From contig NZ_RIAS01000027.1 in the NCBI RefSeq assembly GCF_003719335.1, positions 1 to 48,381 of the forward strand: DNA of 48,381 nt. The letters run 5' to 3'. Of this stretch, positions 8,040 through 16,394 are shown piece by piece. The position numbers and the translations under genes are program-made. A model generated the notes under the pieces. That model saw only the letters and a list, made by a program, of their open reading frames with translations, ran no database searches and had not been told where the DNA came from. The DNA is from Paenibacillus amylolyticus (GTDB lineage Bacteria > Bacillota > Bacilli > Paenibacillales > Paenibacillaceae). Positions within the stretch are counted from its first letter, which is position 1. Each line of letters opens with the position of its first letter.

Positions 8040-8618
8040 TTAATTTACGCCCTTCAAGAAAATATCTATGGCTTTTTTGTTATAATTATTCTCTTTTACT
8101 TTAACATCATCACTATAATGTTTATAGTCATTACTTATAAATAACAAGGACATAAGAAAATATCCTAACAATTTTGGATCTTCATCTGGATTAATTTGTT
8201 TTACTGCCTGACATTCTTTAATAATATTAACAAAAAAATCAAGATATAACTTGTCTATTTCCTTGATTTTTTCCGTGATCTCATCTGATTTAAATGCACT
8301 ACTGTAGAACTCTGCGGTTGTTTTATGATAATAAAGGTTCCCTCTAGACTTGGCTAAATAATCTGCAAGAACATATAAAATATGATCGGAATCAGCCTGT
8401 GTATTTTCAACTTCCTGTTTCCAATCTTCTAGCCAATGATTAGCATCCTCTTCAAGGATGAAAACAAAGAGATTTTCTTTATTTTTAAAATGATGATATA
8501 AATTACCCTTACTAGATTCCGAAGCTTCAATAATTTGGTTCATTGAAGTTTCAGAAAACCCTTTGGTGTGAAATAAATTCCTGGCTGCTGTTATGATTTT
8601 TTTCTTCTGTTCGCTCAT
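8040..8618 (-). CDS. TetR/AcrR-family repressor
   Basis: The 192-residue regulator starts MSEQKKKIITAARNLFHTKG, with AAGGAG 7 nt upstream of the chosen ATG; a longer start at 8645 lacks such a site. The helix-turn-helix is clear (ETSMNQIIEASESSKGNLYHHF, residues about 26-47). The C-terminal part is the all-helical ligand-binding domain. A promoter candidate (TTGATA, 17 bp, TACTAT; 8651-8679) precedes it. It probably represses the downstream flavin monooxygenase through the palindrome at 7968-7981 and may be released by that enzyme's substrate. No palindrome of the same class is evident at its own promoter, so autoregulation is not shown. Confidence 0.87.
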   Translation of the reverse strand: MSEQKKKIITAARNLFHTKGFSETSMNQIIEASESSKGNLYHHFKNKENLFVFILEEDANHWLEDWKQEVENTQADSDHILYVLADYLAKSRGNLYYHKTTAEFYSSAFKSDEITEKIKEIDKLYLDFFVNIIKECQAVKQINPDEDPKLLGYFLMSLLFISNDYKHYSDDVKVKENNYNKKAIDIFLKGVN

Positions 8619-8834
8619 CGTAATACTCCTTATGTTTATTAACAATTATTATAGTAGTATAATGCGAAGTTATTATCAAAAGTCCATTTAGAGTTGTGGT
8701 GTATCTTTCATTGTAATCTAATTCTTTTGATATGAATACCATGCAGCTGCTTGTTTATATAAAAGGGCTGAATTCAGTGTTCATTCTTCAAGTAGGAAAC
8801 TGACTAGAAAACAATATATGCCCATACAACTAGG

Positions 8835-8883
8835 AAAAAGCAAAACCAAGACAGGTTACAATGCTACCTGCCTAAGGTTTTGC
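8835..8883 (-). terminator. Terminator of the bgl operon
   Basis: On the minus strand a long stem (GCAAAACC..GGCAGGT paired with ACCTGTC..GGTTTTGC) is followed by TTTTTCC, starting a few bases past the last bgl gene. The rest of 8700-8834 holds nothing recognisable. Confidence 0.85.
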
Positions 8884-8890
8884 CTATGAA

Positions 8891-10327
8891 TTATAATTTC
8901 TTGGTAACTCCTATAAGATTTGCACCATTGGTTCTAATCACTTCTTTGTACCAATAGAAGGACTTTTTCTTATACCTCTCCAGTGTTCCGGAGCCATCAT
9001 CGTTACGATCTACATAGATGAAGCCATAACGTTTCTTCATCTCTGCTGTAGACGCACTTACGAGATCAATACAGCCCCAAGATGTATATCCCATTACTTC
9101 TACACCATCCTCGAGAGCTTCTCCAACCTGTACCAAGTGGTCATTCATGTATTGAATACGGTAATCATCTTTGACAGTCTTATTACCGTCTTCATCCGTA
9201 ATCAGCTGATCGATCGCACCTAGACCATTCTCGACAATAAACAATGGTTTTTGATAACGATCCCAATATTTGTTGAGAGTTAAGCGCAAGCCTTGAGGGT
9301 CGATCTGCCAACCCCATTCACTCGCTTTCAAATATGGGTTCTCGATACCTGCAAACAGATTCCCTTGAGTCTCCTTACCCTTCTCTGGATCGCCGCTCTT
9401 ACAAATACTTGAATAATAACTGAATGAGATAAAATCTACGGTATGTTTGAGAATTTCCTCATCCCCATCCTCAAACTTAATATTGATGTTTTTGGCTTTG
9501 AAATAACGATTCATGTATTTCGGATAATAGCCACGTGCATGAATATCCGCAAAAAGATCATTTTGCTGCTCTGCTTGCATCGCTGCAACAACATCGTCTG
9601 GATTTGGCGTGAGCGGATATGTTGGCATGCTCAGCACCATGCAGCCAATCTTCGCATCTGGCATAATCTCATGGCCCAGTTTAACCGCAAGGGCACTTGC
9701 AACAAGTTCATGATGGACAGCTTGATATAAGTCTTGGTCGGAAAGTTCTTCTTTTGGTGTATATATACCACCACTCATGAATGGTTCTTCCACAATAGAG
9801 TTGATCTCATTAAACGTCAGCCAGTACTTGACTTTACCTTTATAACGATGAAATAGTACCGTAACATAACGTTCGTAGAACTCAATCATTTTACGATTTA
9901 CCCATCCATCATACGTTTTGGACAGATGCAACGGCGTCTCGTAGTGAGAAATCGTCACGAGCGGTTCAATACCGTATTTATGGCATTCGTCAAACAGATT
10001 ATCATAAAATTGCAGACCTTTCTGGTTTGGCTCCAGTTCGTCTCCTTTGGGAAAAATACGAGACCAGGCAATGGATGTGCGGAACACTTTAAAGCCCATT
10101 TCAGCAAAAAGTTTAACATCCTCTTTATATCGGTTATAAAAGTCAATACCAATCAATTTCAGATTATCCTCGGTGGGACCTTCTGTTCTTGGTGTTGTAA
10201 CCCCATTTGGCGTTACATCCTGTACTGACAAACCTTTGCCATCGACATTATAAGCTCCCTCAAGCTGGTTAGCTGCTACTGCACCGCCCCACAGGAAGTC
10301 CTTCGGAAATGGTGACGCCATATTCAT
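8891..10327 (-). CDS. 6-phospho-beta-glucosidase, GH1 (second copy in operon)
   Basis: The 478-residue cytoplasmic GH1 enzyme hydrolyses phosphorylated beta-glucosides delivered by the PTS. FLWGGAVAANQLEGAY opens the barrel, WLTFNEIN carries the acid/base Glu (about residue 177), and FIVENGLG carries the nucleophile Glu (about 374). SASTAEMKKRYGFIYVD is the Ser-Lys-Tyr phosphate-recognition signature of phospho-glycosidases. It is the last gene of the licT-permease-GH1-GH1 operon, 24 bp after the preceding stop. GAGAGG lies close to the first ATG; the ATG two codons later has better spacing, so the true start may be 10321. It shares a fold with its neighbour but is diverged, which suggests different aglycone preferences. 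Confidence 0.92.
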   Translation of the reverse strand: MNMASPFPKDFLWGGAVAANQLEGAYNVDGKGLSVQDVTPNGVTTPRTEGPTEDNLKLIGIDFYNRYKEDVKLFAEMGFKVFRTSIAWSRIFPKGDELEPNQKGLQFYDNLFDECHKYGIEPLVTISHYETPLHLSKTYDGWVNRKMIEFYERYVTVLFHRYKGKVKYWLTFNEINSIVEEPFMSGGIYTPKEELSDQDLYQAVHHELVASALAVKLGHEIMPDAKIGCMVLSMPTYPLTPNPDDVVAAMQAEQQNDLFADIHARGYYPKYMNRYFKAKNINIKFEDGDEEILKHTVDFISFSYYSSICKSGDPEKGKETQGNLFAGIENPYLKASEWGWQIDPQGLRLTLNKYWDRYQKPLFIVENGLGAIDQLITDEDGNKTVKDDYRIQYMNDHLVQVGEALEDGVEVMGYTSWGCIDLVSASTAEMKKRYGFIYVDRNDDGSGTLERYKKKSFYWYKEVIRTNGANLIGVTKKL

Positions 10328-10351
10328 CTATCCTCTCATCATTAATTAGTG

Positions 10352-11782
10352 TTACATACTTAAATCTTGACCATTTGACTTAATCACTTTTTTGTACCAT
10401 TCAAAAGATTTTTTCTTCGAACGCTTCAGTGTTCCTTTTCCTTGATTATCTCGATCTACATAGATGAATCCGTATCTTTTTTTCATTTCACCTGTACTTG
10501 CACTTACAATATCAATTGGTCCCCAAACGGTGTAGCCAAGCAAGTCTACGCCATCGTACTCTACAGCATCTCGCATTGCACGCATATGCTCACTTAGATA
10601 TGAAATTCTGTAATCGTCTTCTACATAACCACTCTCATCAGGAACATCTACAGCCCCTAGGCCGTTTTCAACAATGAATAAAGGTTTCTGATAACGGTCA
10701 TAGATATTATTCATTGTAATTCGTAATCCTAACGGATCAATTTGCCAACCCCAATCACTAGATTTTAAATACGGGTTCGGCAAACTTGGAAATAGGTTTC
10801 CTCCTATTGTATCCGTGAGTGTCGGATCAGCACTGACTACGCTGGAGGAATAATACGAGAATCCTATGAAATCAACGGTGTGTTGTTTCAATAACTCTCG
10901 ATCACCTTCTTTGAATGGTAGAACAATATTTTTTCGTTCCAGTTCTTTAAGGGTGTATGCCGGGTATTCACCCCTAACCTGAACATCAATGAAAAAATAG
11001 CTCTGGTTTTCAACCTGTTTTGCTTTCCATACATCTTTTGGATCACATGTTCTGGGATATGGGGCAATGCTAGCTAGCATACATCCCACCATATTTTCAG
11101 AGTCTACTTCATGGGCAATTTTTGTAGCTAACGCGCTGGCCACCAACTCATGATGACTGGCTGTAAATTTCACTAATTCCGCATCTTCGTGTTCTTCTAT
11201 GAACAATCCGGATGATAAAAATGGAGCTTCCAAAACCATGTTAATTTCATTAAACGTAATCCAGTATTTCACTAAGCCCTTATAACGTTTAAAGATCACC
11301 CTACATAATCTTTCATAGAAATCAATCATTTTTCGGTTACGCCAAGAACCATATTCCTTAACAAGGTGCATGGGAACGTCAAAATGGGAAATGGTCACCA
11401 GAGGATTAATATTATACTTTTGACACTCTTTAAATACGTCTTCGTAAAATTGGAGTCCAGCTTCATTTGGCTCCAGCTCATCCCCATTAGGGAATATACG
11501 GCTCCAAGCAATAGACAACCGATATACGTTAAATCCCATTTCTGCAAACAATGCGATGTCTTCTTTGTAATAGTGATACATGTCGATTGCTGCTTTGCCA
11601 GGGTAAAAATAGTTCTCGTCAAAATCAAACATCTTCGTTTTACCCATAAGAACACTGTCACGGATATCACCTGTTGGACATAAATCAACATTTGCTATGC
11701 CTCTTCCGTCCACATTGTAAGCTCCTTCAGATTGGTTAGCCGAGATTGCTCCACCCCACAAAAATCCGTCTTTAAAAGCCAT
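10352..11782 (-). CDS. 6-phospho-beta-glucosidase, GH1 (first copy in operon)
   Basis: The 476-residue GH1 phospho-glucosidase carries FLWGGAISANQSEGAYNVDG near the N-terminus, YWITFNEINMV (acid/base), FIVENGLGAVD (nucleophile) and SASTGEMKKRYGFIYVD (phosphate-binding signature). I chose the ATG at 11782 because AGGAG lies 9 nt upstream; the ATG three codons earlier overlaps that AGGAG. It sits 29 bp after the EIIBCA gene and is cotranscribed with it. Compared with the other copy it has an insertion after the N-terminal CPTGDIRDS segment, typical of BglA/BglH-type enzymes. Confidence 0.92.
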   Translation of the reverse strand: MAFKDGFLWGGAISANQSEGAYNVDGRGIANVDLCPTGDIRDSVLMGKTKMFDFDENYFYPGKAAIDMYHYYKEDIALFAEMGFNVYRLSIAWSRIFPNGDELEPNEAGLQFYEDVFKECQKYNINPLVTISHFDVPMHLVKEYGSWRNRKMIDFYERLCRVIFKRYKGLVKYWITFNEINMVLEAPFLSSGLFIEEHEDAELVKFTASHHELVASALATKIAHEVDSENMVGCMLASIAPYPRTCDPKDVWKAKQVENQSYFFIDVQVRGEYPAYTLKELERKNIVLPFKEGDRELLKQHTVDFIGFSYYSSSVVSADPTLTDTIGGNLFPSLPNPYLKSSDWGWQIDPLGLRITMNNIYDRYQKPLFIVENGLGAVDVPDESGYVEDDYRISYLSEHMRAMRDAVEYDGVDLLGYTVWGPIDIVSASTGEMKKRYGFIYVDRDNQGKGTLKRSKKKSFEWYKKVIKSNGQDLSM

Positions 11783-11811
11783 TTCTCTCATCTCCTGCTA
11801 AGATAAAATTG

Positions 11812-13755
11812 TTAAATCAAACCTGTAAGCAAAACATCCCCTGCATTTACTTGTTTTCCTTTAGTCTCAATAATCTCAAGATAACTATCTGTATTTGTAA
11901 CGATCATTGGCGTTTCAACCGAATATCCTTCTCTCTCAATTTCCGCAATATTAAATTCAGCCAATTTCTGTCCTTGTTTAACAACGTCTCCTTCTTGTAC
12001 GAAGGTCTCGAAATATTTACCTTTCAGACGAACCGTATTAAATCCGATATGAATAAGGACTTCCATTCCTTCATCTGACACTAATCCAAAAGCATGTTTT
12101 GTAGGAAACAATGTAACAATCTTCCCATCAAAAGGTGCAAATAGTTCCCCGGTTACAGGCTTAATCGCGATTCCTCTGCCCAGAAGTTCTTGCGAAAACG
12201 CCTCGTCCTGAACCTCTTTAATAGGAATGACTTCTCCGTTCATAGGACTTTGCATCGTATGTTTTTTCTCAGATTTCAACTCTGGTTTGGATTCTGCTAT
12301 AGATGACACTTCTATCGTTTTGTCAGAGCTTGGCTTAGATTTATCATCTTTGAACAAGAAAAGTGTTAGTACAAACGAAGCTACCATAGCAAAAACAACA
12401 CCAATAATACCAATCATGAGGTTCGTGATTCCTGGGTTATCGGGATCAAACATGGTCATAAATTCAAATATGCCCAGTCCTCCAAATGTAAACTCTCTAA
12501 AGTTATAGAAGCCGTAAAAACCGCCAGCAATACCTGAAACAATACAGCTCATGATAAACAATTTTTTTCGCGGTAAGGTAATACCATAAACAATAGGCTC
12601 TGTTATACCAAATAAAGCGGATACAGCTGCCGGTATGCCGAGTGCCTTTAAATTTTTATCCTTTGTTTTAAGGATGATGGCAAGAGTAATAGCCATTTGA
12701 GAAAACGTGGTGGCAAAAGCCATAGTTAATATGTTGTCAAAACCCAAGCTTGTGATGTTGTTAATATAGACGGGGATAATTCCCCAATGCAGGCCAAATA
12801 CCATAAGAATCTGCCATAGGGATGCCAGTAGAAATCCAGCTACTAATGGGCTCGCATCTCGAACAGCAAATATTCCCTGTGCTATAAGCTCTGATCCGTA
12901 GTTTGCCAAAGGACCTATCAGTAAAAAACCTAAGGTTAAAGAAATAAAGACCGTGAGCATCGGTACAATAAAGAATTTGATTACACTTGGAATAATCTTG
13001 TCCAACACACGCTGCACTTTTGATGCAAAATATACGACGATGATGACTGGAAGTACAGTTGATGTATAGTTCATACCAATCAACGGAATACCAAACACAT
13101 CCAAATAGACAGGAGAGCTTATAATTGAACCGCTAAATAATGTATACAGTGGTTCTTTTGTTGCTGCTAAGGTATTCAACTGAATAGCAGGGTAACACAT
13201 GGCAAGTCCAATGAGAATTCCAGTAAAAGGCTGTACTTTAAATTTATTAGCAGATGTGTATCCTAAAAACACAGGAAGAAACATAAACAATGCATCTCCC
13301 ATAGCATTGATGATCATGTATGCTCCGCTATCAGCTGTATAAAGCCCCATCGCGTTAAACAAAATATTAAATCCTTTTAACATACCTGCAGCACACAGAA
13401 TTCCCAAAATCGGCTGAAATAAGTTGGACACGACATCAATAAAGGCATCAAAGGGTTTCTTCTTTTTGATCTCCTTATCTATTATTGGAGCAGTTGGTTT
13501 TTCGCCCACTTTAGTCAGTTGGGTAACTTCCGAATACACCTCGGAAACATGATTGCCGATTACAACCTGATACTGCCCACCAGAACGCATGACGGATACG
13601 ATGCCATCCATTTGCTTCAATACTTCATCGTTGGGTAAGGAATCGTCCCTTAGTTGAAATCTCAACCGGGTCATGCAATGAGTGAGATCAAGAACATTTT
13701 CAGCCCCCCCCACTGTCTTTACAATCTCCTCGGCCAACTGTTGATATTTTCTCAT
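11812..13755 (-). CDS. bglP: PTS beta-glucoside-specific EIIBCA component
   Basis: This 647-residue permease phosphorylates aryl-beta-glucosides during uptake. Domain order is B-C-A. EIIB (about 1-85) has the phosphorylated Cys in LTHCMTRLRFQLRD. EIIC (about 100-460) has about ten membrane helices and ITEPIVYGITLPRKK. EIIA of the Glc type is C-terminal (about 495-647), with the active-site His in EVLIHIGFNTVRLKG. The ATG at 13755 has GGAGG 8 nt upstream. Fusion of all three domains is typical of BglP/BglF. It needs general HPr and EI from elsewhere. It lies between the antiterminator gene and the two phospho-glucosidases, which settles the substrate class as beta-glucosides. Confidence 0.92.
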   Translation of the reverse strand: MRKYQQLAEEIVKTVGGAENVLDLTHCMTRLRFQLRDDSLPNDEVLKQMDGIVSVMRSGGQYQVVIGNHVSEVYSEVTQLTKVGEKPTAPIIDKEIKKKKPFDAFIDVVSNLFQPILGILCAAGMLKGFNILFNAMGLYTADSGAYMIINAMGDALFMFLPVFLGYTSANKFKVQPFTGILIGLAMCYPAIQLNTLAATKEPLYTLFSGSIISSPVYLDVFGIPLIGMNYTSTVLPVIIVVYFASKVQRVLDKIIPSVIKFFIVPMLTVFISLTLGFLLIGPLANYGSELIAQGIFAVRDASPLVAGFLLASLWQILMVFGLHWGIIPVYINNITSLGFDNILTMAFATTFSQMAITLAIILKTKDKNLKALGIPAAVSALFGITEPIVYGITLPRKKLFIMSCIVSGIAGGFYGFYNFREFTFGGLGIFEFMTMFDPDNPGITNLMIGIIGVVFAMVASFVLTLFLFKDDKSKPSSDKTIEVSSIAESKPELKSEKKHTMQSPMNGEVIPIKEVQDEAFSQELLGRGIAIKPVTGELFAPFDGKIVTLFPTKHAFGLVSDEGMEVLIHIGFNTVRLKGKYFETFVQEGDVVKQGQKLAEFNIAEIEREGYSVETPMIVTNTDSYLEIIETKGKQVNAGDVLLTGLI

Positions 13756-13756
13756 T

Positions 13757-13831
13757 TTATTTTCCTCCAAATTTAGCTAAAAAGCTTAGTGAAGGGTTTG
13801 GCCAACTTAATGTCACCATCCTGCGTTGCAA
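13757..13831 (-). CDS. Candidate 24-residue ORF translationally coupled to the EIIBCA gene
   Basis: In the licT-bglP gap, AAAGGAGG is followed after 9 nt by TTG and 24 codons (MQRRMVTLSWPNPSLSFLAK, then FGGK). The stop TAA lies one base before the bglP ATG, and the ORF spans the bglP ribosome binding site. The strong Shine-Dalgarno otherwise has no gene to serve. It may be a small peptide, a coupling device, or chance; there is no homology support. Confidence 0.3.
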   Translation of the reverse strand: MQRRMVTLSWPNPSLSFLAKFGGK

Positions 13832-13859
13832 GAATCCTCACCTCCTTTAATGAAAACTG

Positions 13860-14702
13860 CTATGAATTTGTTTTGTGCACAACACGTTGGATGTGAACCG
13901 TTAGATACAATTTCTCTTCGTTTGTTAAGTTATACTGGTAGTTATTCTTAATATAAGTTTCGATTTTTCCCACACACTGGTAAGAATTCGGGTGTTTCTC
14001 TTTGATCACATCTAATAGATCTGTATCACTCTCACTCTCATGCAAGTTTCCACTGATTAATCGCTGAGCAAAAAACTTCAAATGAGTGACAAATCTAAAA
14101 AATGCTACGGATTGTTCATCAAACTCCATTTGAAAAAAATATCTAACTATATCACTGATCTCTTGAATGATTTTGGTCACTCTGTAGATGTCTTGAGTTT
14201 CTTGGGGAGTCTCAGCGTTGACAATATGCAATGCAAGAAAACCCGCTTCATCTTCAGGAAATTGAATATCGAAAGATTCCTTGATAAATTGAAGCGCCTT
14301 CAAACCAATCTGAAATTCGTCTGCATAAAATCGTTTAATATCCCAAAGCAAAGCATTTCTAAGCGATATTCCTTCTTTATATCGACTTATCGTCGAAAAA
14401 ATATGGTCACTGAGCGATATATATATACTCTCATTGAGTTTTTTACCTAACGTTAACTTGGCATAGTTTATAATTTGGTCCGCCACTTCAAAATAATCGA
14501 TAGGAATTTCGGACAGAAGTTCCTGGAATTTCACGAAGGCATCTTTATTAGAAAGTGAATAGATTTTATCTATACTTTGCTGATCCAGACTATCGCCAAC
14601 CTTCTTCTGGTAAGCGATCCCTTTGCCCATTACAATAATTTCTTGACCCATTTTGTCGTGAGTAACTGCCACATTATTGTTCAAAATTTTGAGGATATTC
14701 AT
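13860..14702 (-). CDS. licT: BglG/LicT-family transcriptional antiterminator
   Basis: The 280-residue RNA-binding antiterminator has an N-terminal CAT domain (MNILKILNNNVAVTHDKMGQ, residues 1-55) and two PTS regulation domains. PRD1 is about 70-165 (ISLSDHIFSTISRYKEGI, with its conserved His). PRD2 is about 170-280 (DEAGFLALHIVNAE and LTVHIQRVVH). AGGGGGGA precedes the chosen ATG; a longer upstream frame would run through the terminator stem. It heads the bgl operon and its own leader carries a RAT-like site overlapping a terminator, so it is probably autoregulated. Phosphorylation by the EIIB and HPr partners controls such proteins in Bacillus. Confidence 0.92.
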   Translation of the reverse strand: MNILKILNNNVAVTHDKMGQEIIVMGKGIAYQKKVGDSLDQQSIDKIYSLSNKDAFVKFQELLSEIPIDYFEVADQIINYAKLTLGKKLNESIYISLSDHIFSTISRYKEGISLRNALLWDIKRFYADEFQIGLKALQFIKESFDIQFPEDEAGFLALHIVNAETPQETQDIYRVTKIIQEISDIVRYFFQMEFDEQSVAFFRFVTHLKFFAQRLISGNLHESESDTDLLDVIKEKHPNSYQCVGKIETYIKNNYQYNLTNEEKLYLTVHIQRVVHKTNS

Positions 14703-14725
14703 CTCATTCCCCCCTATTTTCCAAA

Positions 14726-14825
14726 TAAAAAAGACCTGTCTGCACATCAAAAATAAACGCAACTATGGCGTAAATTAATTTTGATGTGCAAGCAGGTCTA
14801 GCTTGTAATTAAACAATCACTATCC
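14726..14825 (-). promoter_or_regulatory. RAT antiterminator site overlapping an intrinsic terminator in the bgl leader
   Basis: On the minus strand the RAT-like segment begins GGATAGTGATTG and ends TAGACC (14795-14825). It matches the LicT/SacY target layout (GGATTGT.ACTG...GCAARACC). Its last bases, AGACC, form the first arm of a strong terminator: AGACCTG..TGCACATCAAAA pairs with TTTTGATGTGCA..CAGGTCT (14732-14799), followed by TTTTTTATTT. RAT folding and terminator folding are mutually exclusive. This is the switch that LicT is expected to operate. Confidence 0.85.
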
Positions 14826-14840
14826 TTAACTTACACTTCC

Positions 14841-14869
14841 ATTGTAATCGTGACCTTTTGTTTTAGCAA
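14841..14869 (-). promoter_or_regulatory. Promoter of the licT-bgl operon
   Basis: On the minus strand, TTGCTA (14864-14869) and TACAAT (14841-14846) are 17 bp apart. The start site would lie about 10 bp upstream of the RAT-like element. Confidence 0.75.
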
Positions 14870-14951
14870 GAGTGTTTTTTATACTATTTTTTTCATTTTA
14901 TCTACGTTTTATACGTCACTACCTTGTTCAGAATAATACGTCATTTACATA

Positions 14952-15013
14952 TTGCATATATCATAAATCTGTATTAGGATTAAAAATCTAACTAACGTTA
15001 GTTAGATTTTTAA
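14952..15013 (+). promoter_or_regulatory. Promoter with 34-bp perfect palindromic operator before the SMR pair
   Basis: TTGCAT (14952-14957) and TAGGAT (14975-14980) are 17 bp apart. A perfect 34-bp palindrome occupies 14980-15013, centred on CTAACTAACGTTAGTTAG, directly over the expected start of transcription. This is the TAACNNNCGTTA type bound by TetR-family repressors. A TetR gene closes the same operon. Confidence 0.85.
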
Positions 15014-15040
15014 AATTTTATAAATAGAAGGAGAGTTACT

Positions 15041-15382
15041 ATGGCTTGGCTTTATCTTATTATTGGAGGACTTTTAGAGGTCGGTTGGGCGTTAGGTCTG
15101 TCGTATTCGGATGGATTCACTAAAATAGGCGTGGTTATACCAACCTTAATACTGATGGCACTTAGTTTTTTTTGCTTCTCCAAAGCCTTAAGTGTTTTGC
15201 CTGTATCCACAGCTTATACAGTTTTCACAGGGTTCGGAGCATTTGGAACCGCAGCAGTTGGAATGCTGTTCCTTGGAGATGAAGTGAGTGTACTCAAAAT
15301 TTTCTTTGTCATTACATTGATCACTTGCATTATGGGTTTAAAATTTATATCTAATAAGCCTGAAAGAGAGGAAGTTAATTAA
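15041..15382 (+). CDS. Small multidrug resistance (SMR) transporter, first subunit
   Basis: The 113-residue protein has four membrane helices. The essential membrane Glu is in GGLLEVGWALGLSYSDGF (helix 1). The PVSTAYTVFTGFGAFGTA segment (helix 3) is typical of the SugE/Gdx and YkkC-like branch. GGAG lies a few bases before the ATG. The second SMR gene begins one base after its stop, so the two probably form a heterodimer as in YkkCD-type pairs. Expected cargo is guanidinium or quaternary cations; sequence alone does not choose between them. Confidence 0.9.
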   Translation: MAWLYLIIGGLLEVGWALGLSYSDGFTKIGVVIPTLILMALSFFCFSKALSVLPVSTAYTVFTGFGAFGTAAVGMLFLGDEVSVLKIFFVITLITCIMGLKFISNKPEREEVN

Positions 15383-15383
15383 T

Positions 15384-15695
15384 ATGAGTTGGTTTTTTTT
15401 GGTGATTGCAGGCTTGATGGAAGTGGGAGGAGTAATAAGCTTAAAATTCACAGAGGGCTTCTCAAAACTGAAGCCAACCATCCTCTTTATTATTTTTATG
15501 CTTTCCAGTTTCATCTTTCTATCCGTGTCTTTAAAAGAAGTGCCTCTTAGTATCGGTTACGGCATATGGACTGGTATTGGTGCTTCAGGAAGTGTGCTCT
15601 TAGGAATGTTTGTTTTCAAAGAGCCTAGAAACATGAGCAAGCTAATCATGGTTGGTGGTATAATTGTAAGTATTGTGGGCTTAAAACTAGTCTGA
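15384..15695 (+). CDS. Small multidrug resistance (SMR) transporter, second subunit
   Basis: The 103-residue, four-helix SMR protein carries the essential Glu in IAGLMEVGGVISLKF and helix 3 as PLSIGYGIWTGIGASGSVLLG. The Trp-Thr-Gly signature is SugE-like. It follows its partner with one base between stop and start, and its ribosome binding site (GAGAGGAAG) lies inside the end of the first gene, so translation is coupled. It is probably an obligate heterodimer partner. The following TetR gene starts 13 bp later. Confidence 0.9.
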   Translation: MSWFFLVIAGLMEVGGVISLKFTEGFSKLKPTILFIIFMLSSFIFLSVSLKEVPLSIGYGIWTGIGASGSVLLGMFVFKEPRNMSKLIMVGGIIVSIVGLKLV

Positions 15696-15708
15696 GGTGG
15701 AGAATTTT

Positions 15709-16287
15709 TTGAATAAAGGTAAAGTAACGAGAAATAAAATAATAACAAGTGCTCTTCATTTATTCGCAACAAAGGGTTATGAACAAACCTCTATGAGGGA
15801 AATTGCCATTGAAGTGGACATCAAAGCTCCTTCACTATACGCCTATTGTTCCAGTAAAGAAGAATTGTTTGGAATTGTATGTGACTATGTTACTAATGAT
15901 TATTTGAATTTTGTACGTGATCAATCAGATGAAATTTCGAGTTTTTCCGTAGACAAGAAGTTATACACGCTAATGAGATCATTGAATGAATATGTCTACG
16001 AGAATGATCTTGGACACTTTATCAATAGATATTTTCTTTTCCCTCCAGATCCATTTAGGGGCACATTTGTTCAACTCTACAAACAGACTGAAGAGGAAAT
16101 AAAAAAAATTATCGGAAAAGCTATAGACAGTGAACCAGAGAGATTTATATCTGCTAACACAGTTATAGCTTCATTTATGTGTGTCATAGATGGAATGATC
16201 TTTCAGATGTTAAACTTTTCTCGTGATGAGTATGAAAACAAATTAGAAGAAACTTGGAAAGTATTTTGGAGAGGAATCCAGAAATAA
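15709..16287 (+). CDS. TetR/AcrR-family repressor of the SMR pair
   Basis: The regulator has about 192 residues. The HTH lies at TSMREIAIEVDIKAPSLYAY (about residues 29-48). The C-terminal domain is helical with a ligand pocket typical of the family. I prefer the TTG at 15709 because GAGGTGGAG precedes it by 6 nt; the GTG at 15697 has no Shine-Dalgarno sequence upstream. It is the third gene of the SMR operon and most likely autorepresses it at the palindrome 14980-15013. Confidence 0.87.
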   Translation: MNKGKVTRNKIITSALHLFATKGYEQTSMREIAIEVDIKAPSLYAYCSSKEELFGIVCDYVTNDYLNFVRDQSDEISSFSVDKKLYTLMRSLNEYVYENDLGHFINRYFLFPPDPFRGTFVQLYKQTEEEIKKIIGKAIDSEPERFISANTVIASFMCVIDGMIFQMLNFSRDEYENKLEETWKVFWRGIQK

Positions 16288-16333
16288 TCTTCAATTAATC
16301 CATATGAACTAAGTATAATTTTGTGTAAAACAT

Positions 16334-16377
16334 AAAAAGCATAACTGATACCATCAGTTACGCTTTTTATACTTTTA
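16334..16377. terminator. Bidirectional terminator between the TetR and orphan membrane genes
   Basis: Stem AAAAAGC.TAACTGAT with ATCAGTTA.GCTTTTT has a 3-base loop and T-rich tails on both strands. It serves the SMR operon (plus) and the converging gene on the minus strand. Confidence 0.85.
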
Positions 16378-16394
16378 ATGCTAACTTTCCTTTT

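Noticed and set aside
13757..13862. Second RAT site in the licT-bglP gap
   Set aside because: A GGATGG..AAACC phrase loosely resembles a RAT but there is no overlapping terminator stem with a T-run.
14826..15040. ykkC-class guanidine riboswitch before the SMR pair
   Set aside because: No ykkC-type conserved core was seen; the interval contains two promoters and a palindromic operator only.
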